This document shows positions 44,686 to 52,816 of a DNA stretch of 64,000 nucleotides, in pieces. The notes below the pieces were generated by a model. That model had not been told where the DNA came from, did no database searches, and saw nothing but the letters and a program-made list of their open reading frames with translations. The stretch is from Streptomyces sp. SID12501. GTDB taxonomy: Bacteria; Actinomycetota; Actinomycetes; Streptomycetales; Streptomycetaceae. The stretch spans positions 39,391 through 103,390 of the forward strand of contig NZ_JAAGLU010000040.1 in NCBI RefSeq assembly GCF_010550245.1, written 5' to 3'. The first letter of the stretch is position 1. Every line of letters begins with the position of its first letter. The position numbers and the translations under genes are program-made.

Positions 44686-46020
44686 TCAGCGGCGCAGGAG
44701 TACCCGTCGGGTGGCGCGGGCCAGCCGGGCCGTGGGGCGCTGGGAGCGCGGGGCCGGACCCGAGCGGTCCAGCCACCATTCGCGCAGCCGCCGCCGGCTC
44801 TCCGCCTCCCCGGGCTGCCCGCCGAGCAGCAGGTGCGCGGCGAAGTCCAGCGCGTCGTGCCGGTAACCGTCGGACATCGGGTGCCCGTGCGCGTACGCGA
44901 GGAAGGCGGGCCGGTATGCGGTGCCGAGGATCTCCGGCAGCTCCGGCGCGACCTTCGCCACGACATCGGCCCGCTTCGCCCCGAGAGCCCGCGACTGCAC
45001 CCCGAGCCGTACCCGGTCGAACCCCTCCGGCGCGGGCGTCCCCGCGACGAGCGCGGAGAGCAGCGCGGCCTGTGCGAGGGCGAGGCGCTGGCGGGCGGGG
45101 GCGGAGTCGGGTGGTGCCTGGTCGGCCTCGGTCATGGGTGCGGCTGTCGTCGCCTTCGCGGTGGCCGACTCCGAGGGCACAGCCGCCTTCAGTGCCCCGC
45201 GGATCGCGTCCAGCTCCCGCTCCAGCTCGCCCGCCTCGGGGAAGTTGTCGTCCCGCTCCAGCAGGACGCCGGGCGGGGTGACCCGGGAGGCGAGGTCCGT
45301 GAGGATGCCGAGGACCTGGGGCGGGACCGGGTGGGCGTGACTGTCGTGCCAGACGCCGTCCCGTTCGAAGCCGCCCGCGACATGGACGTACGCGATGGCC
45401 TCGACGGGCAGCTCGGCCAGGGCCTTCGCCGGGTCCTCGCCCCGGTTGACGTGGTTCGTGTACAGGTTGGCGACATCGATGAGGAGGCGTACGCCGGTCC
45501 GGTCGGCCAGTTCGTACAGGAACTGGCCCTCCGTGAGCTCCTCGCCGGGCCAGGCGAGGAGCGCGGCGATGTTCTCGACGGCGAGCGGCACCGGCAGTGC
45601 CGCCTGCGCGATGCGGACGTTCTCGCACAGCACGTCGAGCGCGTCCCGGGTGCGGGGCACGGGCAGCAGGTGCCCGGCCTCCAGCAGCGGGGACGCGGTC
45701 AGCGGACCGCCGGCCCGGACGAACGCGATGTGCTCGGTGACCAGGGGTGAGCCCAGCGCCTCGGCCCGCTCGGCGAGCGCGGTGAGCCGGTCCTCGGCGG
45801 GCCGGTCCGCGCCGCCGAGGCCCAGGGAGACACCATGCGGAACGACGGTCACGCCGCGCTCGCGCAGCCGCAGCAGCGACTCGGGAAGATGCCCCGGGCA
45901 GAGGTTTTCGGCCACGGCCTCGACCCAGTCGATTCCCGGCATGGCCTCCACGGCGTCCGCGATCTCCGGCCGCCACCCGATGCCCGTACCCAGCCGCTCC
46001 ACTCGCTCCGGTCGCTTCAT
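44686..46020 (-). CDS. DUF692 (MNIO) oxidative enzyme with C-terminal partner-like domain
   Basis: 444 residues. Residues ~10-275 are a TIM-barrel DUF692 domain, the family of multinuclear non-haem iron oxidases (MbnB, TglH) that modify ribosomal peptides. Expected metal ligands are all there: His62 (VPHGVS), His97 (TEHIAF), Glu149 (AVEN), Asp182 and His190 (IDVANLYTNH), His213, His228/His230 (DSHAH) and Glu255. A Thr/Ala linker (~280-305) leads to a helical C-terminal region (~310-415; VQSRALGAKRADVVAKVAPE, FLAYAHGHPMSDGYR) that resembles DUF2063/HvfC partner proteins, normally separate. ATG 46020 is chosen because the frame upstream lies antisense to other genes. Substrate unknown. Confidence 0.82.
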   Translation of the reverse strand: MKRPERVERLGTGIGWRPEIADAVEAMPGIDWVEAVAENLCPGHLPESLLRLRERGVTVVPHGVSLGLGGADRPAEDRLTALAERAEALGSPLVTEHIAFVRAGGPLTASPLLEAGHLLPVPRTRDALDVLCENVRIAQAALPVPLAVENIAALLAWPGEELTEGQFLYELADRTGVRLLIDVANLYTNHVNRGEDPAKALAELPVEAIAYVHVAGGFERDGVWHDSHAHPVPPQVLGILTDLASRVTPPGVLLERDDNFPEAGELERELDAIRGALKAAVPSESATAKATTAAPMTEADQAPPDSAPARQRLALAQAALLSALVAGTPAPEGFDRVRLGVQSRALGAKRADVVAKVAPELPEILGTAYRPAFLAYAHGHPMSDGYRHDALDFAAHLLLGGQPGEAESRRRLREWWLDRSGPAPRSQRPTARLARATRRVLLRR

Positions 46021-46142
46021 GGTCCGTCCCCTTCTCCGACCTTCTCGGTCCACGGAGTGATGGCCCGGGTTCCCGGGGTCGAACCTCTCCCGGGCGACTT
46101 TCAGAGCAACATTTGAGCTTGCGCCCGCCCGTTCCCGTCCGA

Positions 46143-46937
46143 CTACTGGCCCTGGGCGATCTTGTTGGGGTCCGGGGCCTCCGGCCGGTTGGTGTTGATC
46201 GTGCCGGGTGCCCCCGGCGACGGCTTCGAGGACACCTGGGAGTTGCTCGGCTCCACCGCGGGCGCGATGGGCGGCACCACTCCGGGGGACGGCGGCGGCG
46301 GACCGGTCGGACTGGCGCTGGGCCCGGCGGCCTTCTCGGCGATCTTCTGGAAGTCGATCTGGCCGGTCTTCTCCAGGATCGTGATGTGGTCGAGCACCGT
46401 CTGGTTGGTGTCCGAGGCCAGCTGACGCACGAGCGTGTTGCGGCTGAGGTTCCGCACCGTCGCGACGACCGGGAGGATGTTGCCGTGTGCCTGTCGCAGG
46501 AGGTTCGCCCAGACCTTGTCGTAGTCCGCGGGCGAGGCCGCCGTCATCTGGTCCAGGAAGCCCTGCTGCTGTGCGTTCGGCTGGTTGGGGATCGGGACAC
46601 CGAGCTGCTGGGAGATGCTCCGTGCCCGCTTGTCGAGGTCGGCGTGGCCCGTGATCAGGTGCTGGGCCGCCTCCCTGACGGCGGGATTGCTGGACTTCGT
46701 CATCGCCTGCTGTCCCGCGGGCATTTCCCACAGTCCGGCCAGCCGGACGCGCACGATGAGTTCGCGGTCCAAGGGGGTCAGCGGCCCCCACTGGGTGTTC
46801 ACCGTGTCTCCGGTGATCGCGGCGGCCGTCGTGGCGTCGTTGCGATGCGGGTACGAGTAGAACACGGGGTACGCGACCGCGCCGATGGTGCCTGCGATGG
46901 CGAGGCCGACGAGGAACGAGCCGTTCATGCGGGGCAA
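46143..46937 (-). CDS. DUF4142 protein 2 with Pro-rich tail
   Basis: 264 residues. TTG 46937 is preferred because GGGAGG lies five bases before it, in the same arrangement as its paralogue at 47665; ATG 46928 is possible. N-terminal membrane anchor, DUF4142 four-helix domain (~45-200; LIVRVRLAGLWEMPAGQQAM, VLDHITILEKTGQIDFQKIA), then a ~60-residue Pro/Ser-rich tail. No cysteine. Second gene of the putative operon with DUF692. Confidence 0.8.
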   Translation of the reverse strand: MPRMNGSFLVGLAIAGTIGAVAYPVFYSYPHRNDATTAAAITGDTVNTQWGPLTPLDRELIVRVRLAGLWEMPAGQQAMTKSSNPAVREAAQHLITGHADLDKRARSISQQLGVPIPNQPNAQQQGFLDQMTAASPADYDKVWANLLRQAHGNILPVVATVRNLSRNTLVRQLASDTNQTVLDHITILEKTGQIDFQKIAEKAAGPSASPTGPPPPSPGVVPPIAPAVEPSNSQVSSKPSPGAPGTINTNRPEAPDPNKIAQGQ

Positions 46938-46971
46938 GGGAGCCTCCCGGGGGAACCCAACTGGTCGTTGG
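46935..46971 (-). repeat. Duplicated leader block, copy 1 (CCAAC-N5-GTTGG)
   Basis: The start codon, GGGAGG site and an inverted repeat CCAACTGGTCGTTGG (46957-46971) are nearly identical to 47663-47698. The inverted repeat sits 20 bases before the TTG start. It may be a regulator site or an RNA element copied with the gene. Confidence 0.65.
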
Positions 46972-47056
46972 GGACTGATACGTGGCTGGTGAGGGACGTA
47001 CGTGAGAGGCGGTCAGGACACCGAGCGGGCCCGGGCCGCCGTCACGTGTACACGAG

Positions 47057-47665
47057 TCAGATCGTGCCGTTGGCGATGGCGTCGAAGTCGACCGCGCCGG
47101 TCTTCTCCAGCATCGTGATGTGGTCGAGCACGGTCTGGTTGGTGTCCGTCGCCAGTTGACGCACCAGCGAGTTCTGGGTCTGGTTACGGATCGTCGCGAC
47201 GTCCGGGAAGATCGTCCCGTGTGCCTTCCGCAGGAGGCTCGACCAGACCCGGTCGAACTCCTTGCCCTGGGCGGCGTCCATCTGGGCCAGGAAGCCCTGC
47301 TGAGCCTCGTTCGGCTGGTTGGGCAGCTCGACGTTGAGCTGGGCGGCGACCTTCCGCACCCGCTCGTCCAGGTCGCTGTGGCCCACCAGCAGGTGGTCCG
47401 CCGCCGCCTTGACGGTGGCGCTGCTGGACTTCGCCATCGCCTTCTCCCCGGCGGGCGCTTCCCACAGCCCGGCCAGCCGGACGCGCACGATCAGGCTGCG
47501 GTCGGAGGCGGTCAGCGGCCCCCACTGGGTGTTCACCGTGCCGGCGGCCGTGTTCGACACGCCGGTGCCTGAGCGGTCGGCGTAGGACCACACCGGAAAC
47601 GAGAGCGCGGCGATGGTCGTCGTCAGGGCCGCGATGACGAGGGCCGAGTGGTTGAAGCGCGGCAA
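47057..47665 (-). CDS. DUF4142 protein 1 (no tail)
   Basis: 202 residues from TTG 47665, with GGAGG five bases upstream. Membrane anchor (~8-28), then the DUF4142 domain (LIVRVRLAGLWEAPAGEKAM, VLDHITMLEKTGAVDFDAIA). It closely resembles protein 2 but ends at INGTI-like residues without the Pro-rich tail. First gene of the putative DUF692 operon. Confidence 0.8.
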   Translation of the reverse strand: MPRFNHSALVIAALTTTIAALSFPVWSYADRSGTGVSNTAAGTVNTQWGPLTASDRSLIVRVRLAGLWEAPAGEKAMAKSSSATVKAAADHLLVGHSDLDERVRKVAAQLNVELPNQPNEAQQGFLAQMDAAQGKEFDRVWSSLLRKAHGTIFPDVATIRNQTQNSLVRQLATDTNQTVLDHITMLEKTGAVDFDAIANGTI

Positions 47666-47698
47666 AGGAGCCTCCGGGGGGAACCAACTGGTCGTTGG
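47663..47698 (-). repeat. Duplicated leader block, copy 2 (CCAAC-N5-GTTGG)
   Basis: Inverted repeat CCAACTGGTCGTTGG at 47684-47698, 19 bases before the TTG start, with the same GGAGG and start context as 46935-46971. Confidence 0.65.
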
Positions 47699-47750
47699 AC
47701 AGGTGTTGCTTGGCCAGCGACAGAAAGTACGGGCGGCATCCCGGGGATGT

Positions 47751-48491
47751 TCAACGAAGATGTTTGAATCCTGTGCGACCCAGGGGGCGATGGTCCGCGA
47801 CCACCGTCGCCGAACCGGGCGCGATCTCCGTGAAACCGGCATCCCGGACCAATGGGAGTCCGCCGGAGGTCAGTTCGCGCCAGTTGTCCGGCTCCGCCGT
47901 GCGGACGGTGAGCGGGAAGCCCGCGTCCCGCCAGAGCGCGCGAGCCTCGTCCGACAGCTCCCACCACGCCAGCTGGGCACCGTGTCCCGTCTGGGCCATC
48001 GCCTTGCCCGCCGACATGTCCAGCTCGGGGTTGAGCCAGAGGACGGGCACCGCCGGGTCGGGGCCGAGCGGCGGCTCCGGGTCCTCCAGGTCGGTGCCGG
48101 ACACCTGGAGCCGGGCCAGGTCCTTGGGCCAGCCGTCCAGCGGAACGGGCGGGAAGACCCGTACCTCGGCCGACTTGCCGGTGACCGTGATGCCGGGCAG
48201 CGCCTCGGCCCGGCGCCACTCGGCACCCCGGGCCCGCCGCACGACCTTGCGGATCCGGGCGTCCTGCCAGTCCCGCATGACCTCGGCCCATTCCCCGTCC
48301 CCGGCCGACCGCTCGTCCCCGAGGATCACAAGAACGGCGCGGGCGGCGGTCTCCAACGCGTCCGTACGAGCGGGCGGCTCGGCCTTCTCGATCCGGGCGA
48401 CGAGGGGGAGGACGAACTGGGGGGCCTCGTCACGAGGTGATCGTTCGGAGCGGAAAGGGCTGTCGCCGGGAACGGCCGGGTCATTGGTCAC
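47751..48491 (-). CDS. Peptidyl-tRNA hydrolase 2 (PTH2) domain protein
   Basis: 246 residues. The C-terminal half (~140-240) has PTH2 features: WLNPELDMSAGKAMAQTGHG, and VRDAGFTEIAPGSATVV. PTH2 enzymes free tRNA from stalled peptidyl-tRNA and are typical of archaea and eukaryotes; actinomycetes have a longer version in addition to the bacterial Pth. The ~130-residue N-terminus is specific and of unknown role. GTG 48491 has AAGGA almost adjacent, so the true start is uncertain. Divergent from an ABC ATPase. Confidence 0.75.
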   Translation of the reverse strand: MTNDPAVPGDSPFRSERSPRDEAPQFVLPLVARIEKAEPPARTDALETAARAVLVILGDERSAGDGEWAEVMRDWQDARIRKVVRRARGAEWRRAEALPGITVTGKSAEVRVFPPVPLDGWPKDLARLQVSGTDLEDPEPPLGPDPAVPVLWLNPELDMSAGKAMAQTGHGAQLAWWELSDEARALWRDAGFPLTVRTAEPDNWRELTSGGLPLVRDAGFTEIAPGSATVVADHRPLGRTGFKHLR

Positions 48492-48548
48492 GTCCTTCAG
48501 TCTGCCAGGCGGAAGATCGGTTCTTCCGGGGGAGAGGGCGGGGGCGGC

Positions 48549-49481
48549 GTGCGACGTGAGCTTCGACTGGACGGTGTGGGCCGCCGCTACGGACTGCGCG
48601 GCCCCTGGGTCCTGCGGGGCGTGGACCTGGCCTTGGCGCCCGGCACCCTCACCCGCATCGAGGGCGCCAACGGCACCGGCAAGTCCACCCTCCTGCGCGT
48701 GCTCGCCGGCATCGACGCCCCCACGGAGGGCACCCTCACCGGCCGCCCGCGCACCGCGTACGTGCCCGAGCGCTTCCCGGCGGCGCTCCCCTTCACCGCG
48801 CACGGCTACCTCACGCATCTCGGCGCCGTGCACGGACTGTCCCGTACGGCCGCCGCCCGCGCCGCCGACGAGTGGCTGGAGCGGCTCGGCGCCGCCGCGT
48901 ACGCCCGGACGCCCATGGCGGAGCTGTCGAAGGGCAGCAGCCAGAAGGTCGCGGTCGCGCAGGCACTGCTCGCCGACCCGGAGCTGCTCGTCCTCGACGA
49001 GGCGTGGACGGGCCTCGACACCGAGGCCCGGGGCGAGTTGGAGCGGGTCGGCGCCGAACTCACCGCGTCCGGCGCCTCGGTGGTGTTCGTCGATCATGAC
49101 CCGGGCCGCCTGGCGGGGGCGTCCGACGCGACGTACACCGTGATCGACGGCGCCCTCAACCTCCTTACGGTACAAGCCGGTTCGCCGGAATCCGTCGGCC
49201 CGCACCTGGTCGTCGAGGCCCAGGGTCCGCCGGGCGCGCGGCCCCCGGCCGAGGCGCTGAGGTGGACGACGTCGAGCGCGGAGACCGCGACGCCGGGCGG
49301 CCACCGGCTCACCGTCCCCGGGACCCACTCGGACGTCGTCCTGCGCGCCCTGCTCACGGCCCGCCCGCCCTGGCACGTGGTGAGCGTGGAACCGGAAACG
49401 GCCGGAAACCCCGTCACGACCGGAACGCCCGGCGGCACCGCCGTACCCGCACCGCTCGCCACCGACGAGAGCCGCCGATGA
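48549..49481 (+). CDS. ABC transporter ATP-binding protein (exporter type)
   Basis: 310 residues. One cassette: Walker A GANGTGKST, signature LSKGSSQKVAVAQ (SKGSS instead of SGGQQ-type), Walker B LLVLDEAW, switch histidine in FVDHDPGR. A ~110-residue C-terminal extension rich in Pro/Ala/Thr follows. Works with the membrane protein encoded next (ATGA overlap). Substrate unknown. Confidence 0.83.
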   Translation: MRRELRLDGVGRRYGLRGPWVLRGVDLALAPGTLTRIEGANGTGKSTLLRVLAGIDAPTEGTLTGRPRTAYVPERFPAALPFTAHGYLTHLGAVHGLSRTAAARAADEWLERLGAAAYARTPMAELSKGSSQKVAVAQALLADPELLVLDEAWTGLDTEARGELERVGAELTASGASVVFVDHDPGRLAGASDATYTVIDGALNLLTVQAGSPESVGPHLVVEAQGPPGARPPAEALRWTTSSAETATPGGHRLTVPGTHSDVVLRALLTARPPWHVVSVEPETAGNPVTTGTPGGTAVPAPLATDESRR

Positions 49482-50149
49482 ACGCCCTCCTGCGCTACCA
49501 GGCAGCCCTGCTCATGCGTTCGCAGCGCTGGCTGCCGCCGTTCATCCTGTACGCGGTGTTCCTGGGCGTCGGGGTGCAGGGCGGGCAGCCGGTGCTCGAC
49601 TCGCTCGGGTATGCCGCGGCGGCCGTCCTGCCGGTGGCCGCCTGGCTGGTGCGGATCTGCGCGGGCAACGAGCCGCCCGCCGCCCGCGCCGCCGTGGCCG
49701 CGGCCGTCGGCCCCGGACGGGCACACCTCGCCTGTCTGCTGGTGGCACTGGCCGCCGCGGCGGCGCTCGGTACGGCCGCGACCGTCGTGGTGACCCTGAT
49801 CAGCGACCCGGCGAGCGCCGACCACCAGGTCCGGGTGGAGCCGCTCCCGGCCGGTGCCGCCGGGCTGCTCGCCGCCCTGGTGTGTGCCCTGCTCGGCACG
49901 GCCGTCGGTGCGCTCACGACCTGGCCGCTGCTGCGCTCGCCCGGCCGGGCGGTGCCCGCGATGATGCTCGGCGCGCTGCTGGCGATGGTGGTGACCGGCT
50001 CCCCGGCCAAGTCGGCGATCACGTCCCTGGTGACCGGCTCGCGATCGGGCATGATCCCGGTGCCGCTGCTGCCACTGGCCGCGGCAGCCCTGCTCACGGC
50101 GGCGGCGACCGCCGCGGCCTGCGCGCTCACCTCACGCCGCTCACCCTGA
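49478..50149 (+). CDS. ABC exporter membrane subunit
   Basis: 223 residues with about six hydrophobic helices and no recognised signature beyond an Ala/Leu-rich membrane profile. ATG 49478 is in an ATGA overlap with the ATPase gene, so they form a pair. Probably the permease half. Its last nine bases overlap the end of the convergent gene at 50141. Confidence 0.75.
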   Translation: MNALLRYQAALLMRSQRWLPPFILYAVFLGVGVQGGQPVLDSLGYAAAAVLPVAAWLVRICAGNEPPAARAAVAAAVGPGRAHLACLLVALAAAAALGTAATVVVTLISDPASADHQVRVEPLPAGAAGLLAALVCALLGTAVGALTTWPLLRSPGRAVPAMMLGALLAMVVTGSPAKSAITSLVTGSRSGMIPVPLLPLAAAALLTAAATAAACALTSRRSP

Positions 50150-50326
50150 GCAGGCGTTGCGCTGAGCCTCCTGCCATTCGCAGACGGGGCAGAGCGTGAT
50201 GCCCTTCTGCGACGCCGGGTACTCGGTCGGCTCCCGGCACAGCACGCACTCCGCGTACGGCGGTCCACCGGCTGCACTCTCGTGCGTGTGCGTGTGCGTG
50301 TGCGTGTTCTTGTGCTCGTCGCTCAT
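50141..50326 (-). CDS. His/Cys-rich mini-protein (zinc-ribbon-like)
   Basis: 61 residues. A His-Thr stretch (HTHTHTHTH, residues 8-16) precedes two CxxC pairs, Cys27/Cys30 and Cys46/Cys49, which would bind one zinc. A metal-binding or regulatory role is likely; nothing more can be said. ATG 50326, weak ribosome-binding site. Coding GTGTGC repeats create the His-Thr run. Overlaps the convergent gene by nine bases. Confidence 0.6.
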   Translation of the reverse strand: MSDEHKNTHTHTHTHESAAGGPPYAECVLCREPTEYPASQKGITLCPVCEWQEAQRNACSG

Positions 50327-50344
50327 GGCGTCAGCGTAAGCCGG

Positions 50345-51223
50345 TCACCGTCGTCCACCCGTGGCCCCGATCAGCTCGGACACCTTCACGAACCGGAAGC
50401 CGCGCCCGCGCAGCGCGGGCACGATCGCGCGGAGGGCCCGCTCGGTCGCCGGGGCGGCGCTGCGCGTGCAGTGCATGACGACGACCGACCCGGGCCGGAC
50501 GCCGTCCAGCACCTCCCGCGCCACGGCATCGGCGTCCGTCGCGAAGGCGTCCCCGCTGACCACGTCCCACTGCACGGCGGTGACTCCGGCCGTGCTCAGG
50601 GCGCGCAGCGCCCGCCGGTCGTAACACCCGCCGGGGAAGCGGAAGTAGGGCATGGCGCGGGGCACCCCGGCGGCCCGGAAGGCGGTGAAGGCCCGCTCGA
50701 CGTCGGCGCGCATCCGTTCCCCGGCAGCGGAGCCGGAGGCCGAGCCGGCGATGGTCGGCAGCCCGTAGCAGTCCTCGGTGAAGGCGTAGTGGCTGTACGA
50801 GTGGTTGGCGACCTCGAAGAGGGGGTCCCGTCCGATGGAGCGGGCCTGGGACGGGTACTCCTCGGCCCACCGGCCCGTCATGAACACGGTCGCCGGCACC
50901 TTCAGCGTCCGCAGCGAGGCGATCAGCCGGGGATTGTCGAACCGTTCACCTCGCGCCGCCCGGTCGCCCTGCCCGGCGGTCATGTCGGCGTCGAAGGTGA
51001 GGGCGACGGCCTTGTCCGGGGTGCGCGGGCCGTTCCGGAAGACGGGGGTCAGGCCGGCGGGCCCGGGGGCGAGGGTGGGCGGCCGGGAGGGGGCGGCGGA
51101 CGGGAGCGCGGGAGGCTGCCGCTCGGTCCGTTGCGGGACCGGGGCGCTGCCGCAGGCGGCGAGGGTGGTGAGCGCGGCGCCCAGGACACAGCCGGTGGCG
51201 ACTCGTCGTACGAAACTGATCAT
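50345..51223 (-). CDS. Polysaccharide deacetylase lipoprotein
   Basis: 292 residues. Signal peptide and lipobox LAAC (Cys24) place it outside the membrane. Pro/Ser-rich linker, then NodB homology domain (~72-275) with the modified first motif LTFDADM (Asp78, Asp80), metal-binding NHSYSHYAF and RFPGGCYD. Predicted to deacetylate peptidoglycan or a related glycan. Substrate inferred. Confidence 0.85.
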   Translation of the reverse strand: MISFVRRVATGCVLGAALTTLAACGSAPVPQRTERQPPALPSAAPSRPPTLAPGPAGLTPVFRNGPRTPDKAVALTFDADMTAGQGDRAARGERFDNPRLIASLRTLKVPATVFMTGRWAEEYPSQARSIGRDPLFEVANHSYSHYAFTEDCYGLPTIAGSASGSAAGERMRADVERAFTAFRAAGVPRAMPYFRFPGGCYDRRALRALSTAGVTAVQWDVVSGDAFATDADAVAREVLDGVRPGSVVVMHCTRSAAPATERALRAIVPALRGRGFRFVKVSELIGATGGRR

Positions 51224-51320
51224 CGTGCGAAGGTAGAAATGCCCGGGTCGCTCGGTGGGTCGCCGCGAGGGCGAGCCGCGTGGATGTCACCCACCTGGCC
51301 GTGACCCCGCCGGACAGGCC

Positions 51321-52766
51321 CTAGCTTCGTGTGCAGCGCCCGGTGGGGTTGGCGGCGGGTGGGCGGCACTGGTCCGCGAAGTCGGCGGCGTCGTCGCTCA
51401 GGTAGCGGCCCAGGCAGGTGTCCGGTGTCGTCAGGCCGCGTTCGCCGCAGAAGGCCAGCGCGGCATGGCCGTCCGCGAACGGGCCGGGGGCGTAGATCAC
51501 CCAGTAACCCGGGCGCAGGGACGCGTACTTGTCGCTGCGCACGAACACCGCCTCCGGCACCGAGTCCCTGATCCTGGCGAGCCGTGCGTCCCGGGCGGCG
51601 GTCCCGGAACCGACCGGCTCGGAGTGGAGCTGGGCGATCCAGCGGCCGGCCGCGGTGGGCGAGGCGGCCGATGGGCCGGGCGAGGTTCTCGTACCGGCCG
51701 ACGGGCCCGAGTCGCCGTCCGAGTCGTTCCCGTCGAGGAGGCGCAGCGTGAGGAAGACGGCCGCGACCGCGACGCAGACCGCGAGTACGGCGGACACGGC
51801 GACCCGCTTACGGCGGTACGGCGAGGGCAGGGCCCCCTGTCCCGGCTTGCGCCGCTCCGCGTGCGCCGCCATGGGTGCGGAGTTCGGTGGTGTCCCCCCG
51901 GACTCCGCACCGTGACCCATGGGTTGGAGGGCCGTCAGCGTCCGCTGAACGGACCTCGCTGTCCCGCCCGCCACCACCTGCTCCAGCATCGCCGCCAGCC
52001 GGCCCGTGTCGGGACGTGCCGCCGGGTCCCGTTCGAGCAGAGCGTCGAGTACGGGGGTCAGCGGGCCGGAGCGGGACGGCGGCGGGACCTCCGACTCCAG
52101 GACCGCGGCCAGCGTCGCGAGCGAGGTCTCGCGGCGCAGGGGGCTCACGCCCTCCACGCACACGTACAGCACGACCCCCAGGGACCACAGGTCGGAGGCG
52201 GGGTCGTCGGAGGGGCCGCGGATGCGTTCCGGGGCGATGTACTCGGGGGATCCGACGAGTTCGCCGGTCATCGTCAGAGCCGTCGCGCCCTGGAGCGCCG
52301 CGATCCCGAAGTCGGTGAGGACCGCGCTCCCGTCCGGCCGCAGGAGGATGTTCGCCGGTTTCACGTCCCGGTGCTGGACGCCCGCCGCGTGCGCCGCGCG
52401 CAGCGCGTCCAGCACCTGGCTGCCGATCCGCGCCGCCTCCACCGGCGTCAGCGGGCCCGATTCCAGGCGCTTGTCGAGCGAGACGCCGGGCACCAGCTCC
52501 ATGACGATCCAGGGATGCGGGTCGGCGTCGATGATCTGATGGACGGTGACCACATGCGGGTGGCTGAGCCGGGCGAGCGCCCGCGCCTCGCGCATCACCC
52601 GCTCCCGTACGGCATCGGTCGCCGCCGCGTCGGGCCGTACCGCCTTCAGCGCGACCTCACGGTGCAGCACGGAGTCGCGGGCCCGCCACACTGTGCCCAT
52701 TCCGCCACTGCCGAGCCGCTCCAGCAGCTCGAACCGCCCGTCGACCAGGTCCCCCGATGCGTTCAT
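51321..52766 (-). CDS. Serine/threonine protein kinase
   Basis: 481 residues. PknB-type kinase domain (~8-270) with glycine loop LGSGGMGTV, Lys41, Glu60, catalytic loop HRDVKPAN (Asp134) and DFG (Asp152-Gly154). One transmembrane helix at ~323-347, then an extracytoplasmic region (~370-481) that contains four cysteines (CGERGLTTPDTC, ...CRPPAANPTGRC) and may sense a ligand. No PASTA domains. Targets unknown. Confidence 0.9.
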   Translation of the reverse strand: MNASGDLVDGRFELLERLGSGGMGTVWRARDSVLHREVALKAVRPDAAATDAVRERVMREARALARLSHPHVVTVHQIIDADPHPWIVMELVPGVSLDKRLESGPLTPVEAARIGSQVLDALRAAHAAGVQHRDVKPANILLRPDGSAVLTDFGIAALQGATALTMTGELVGSPEYIAPERIRGPSDDPASDLWSLGVVLYVCVEGVSPLRRETSLATLAAVLESEVPPPSRSGPLTPVLDALLERDPAARPDTGRLAAMLEQVVAGGTARSVQRTLTALQPMGHGAESGGTPPNSAPMAAHAERRKPGQGALPSPYRRKRVAVSAVLAVCVAVAAVFLTLRLLDGNDSDGDSGPSAGTRTSPGPSAASPTAAGRWIAQLHSEPVGSGTAARDARLARIRDSVPEAVFVRSDKYASLRPGYWVIYAPGPFADGHAALAFCGERGLTTPDTCLGRYLSDDAADFADQCRPPAANPTGRCTRS

Positions 52767-52816
52767 GGCGGACAGGTTAGAGCCTGCCCGCCATGTCCTG
52801 GTTCAGGGGGCGCCCG

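Noticed and set aside
47666..47842. N-terminal extension of the first DUF4142 protein
   Set aside because: The extension has no signal or paralogue match, while TTG 47665 has a well-placed ribosome-binding site shared with the paralogue.
50279..50315. GTGTGC repeat considered as a CRISPR or regulatory microsatellite
   Set aside because: It is short, has no spacers, and encodes the His-Thr run of the mini-protein.
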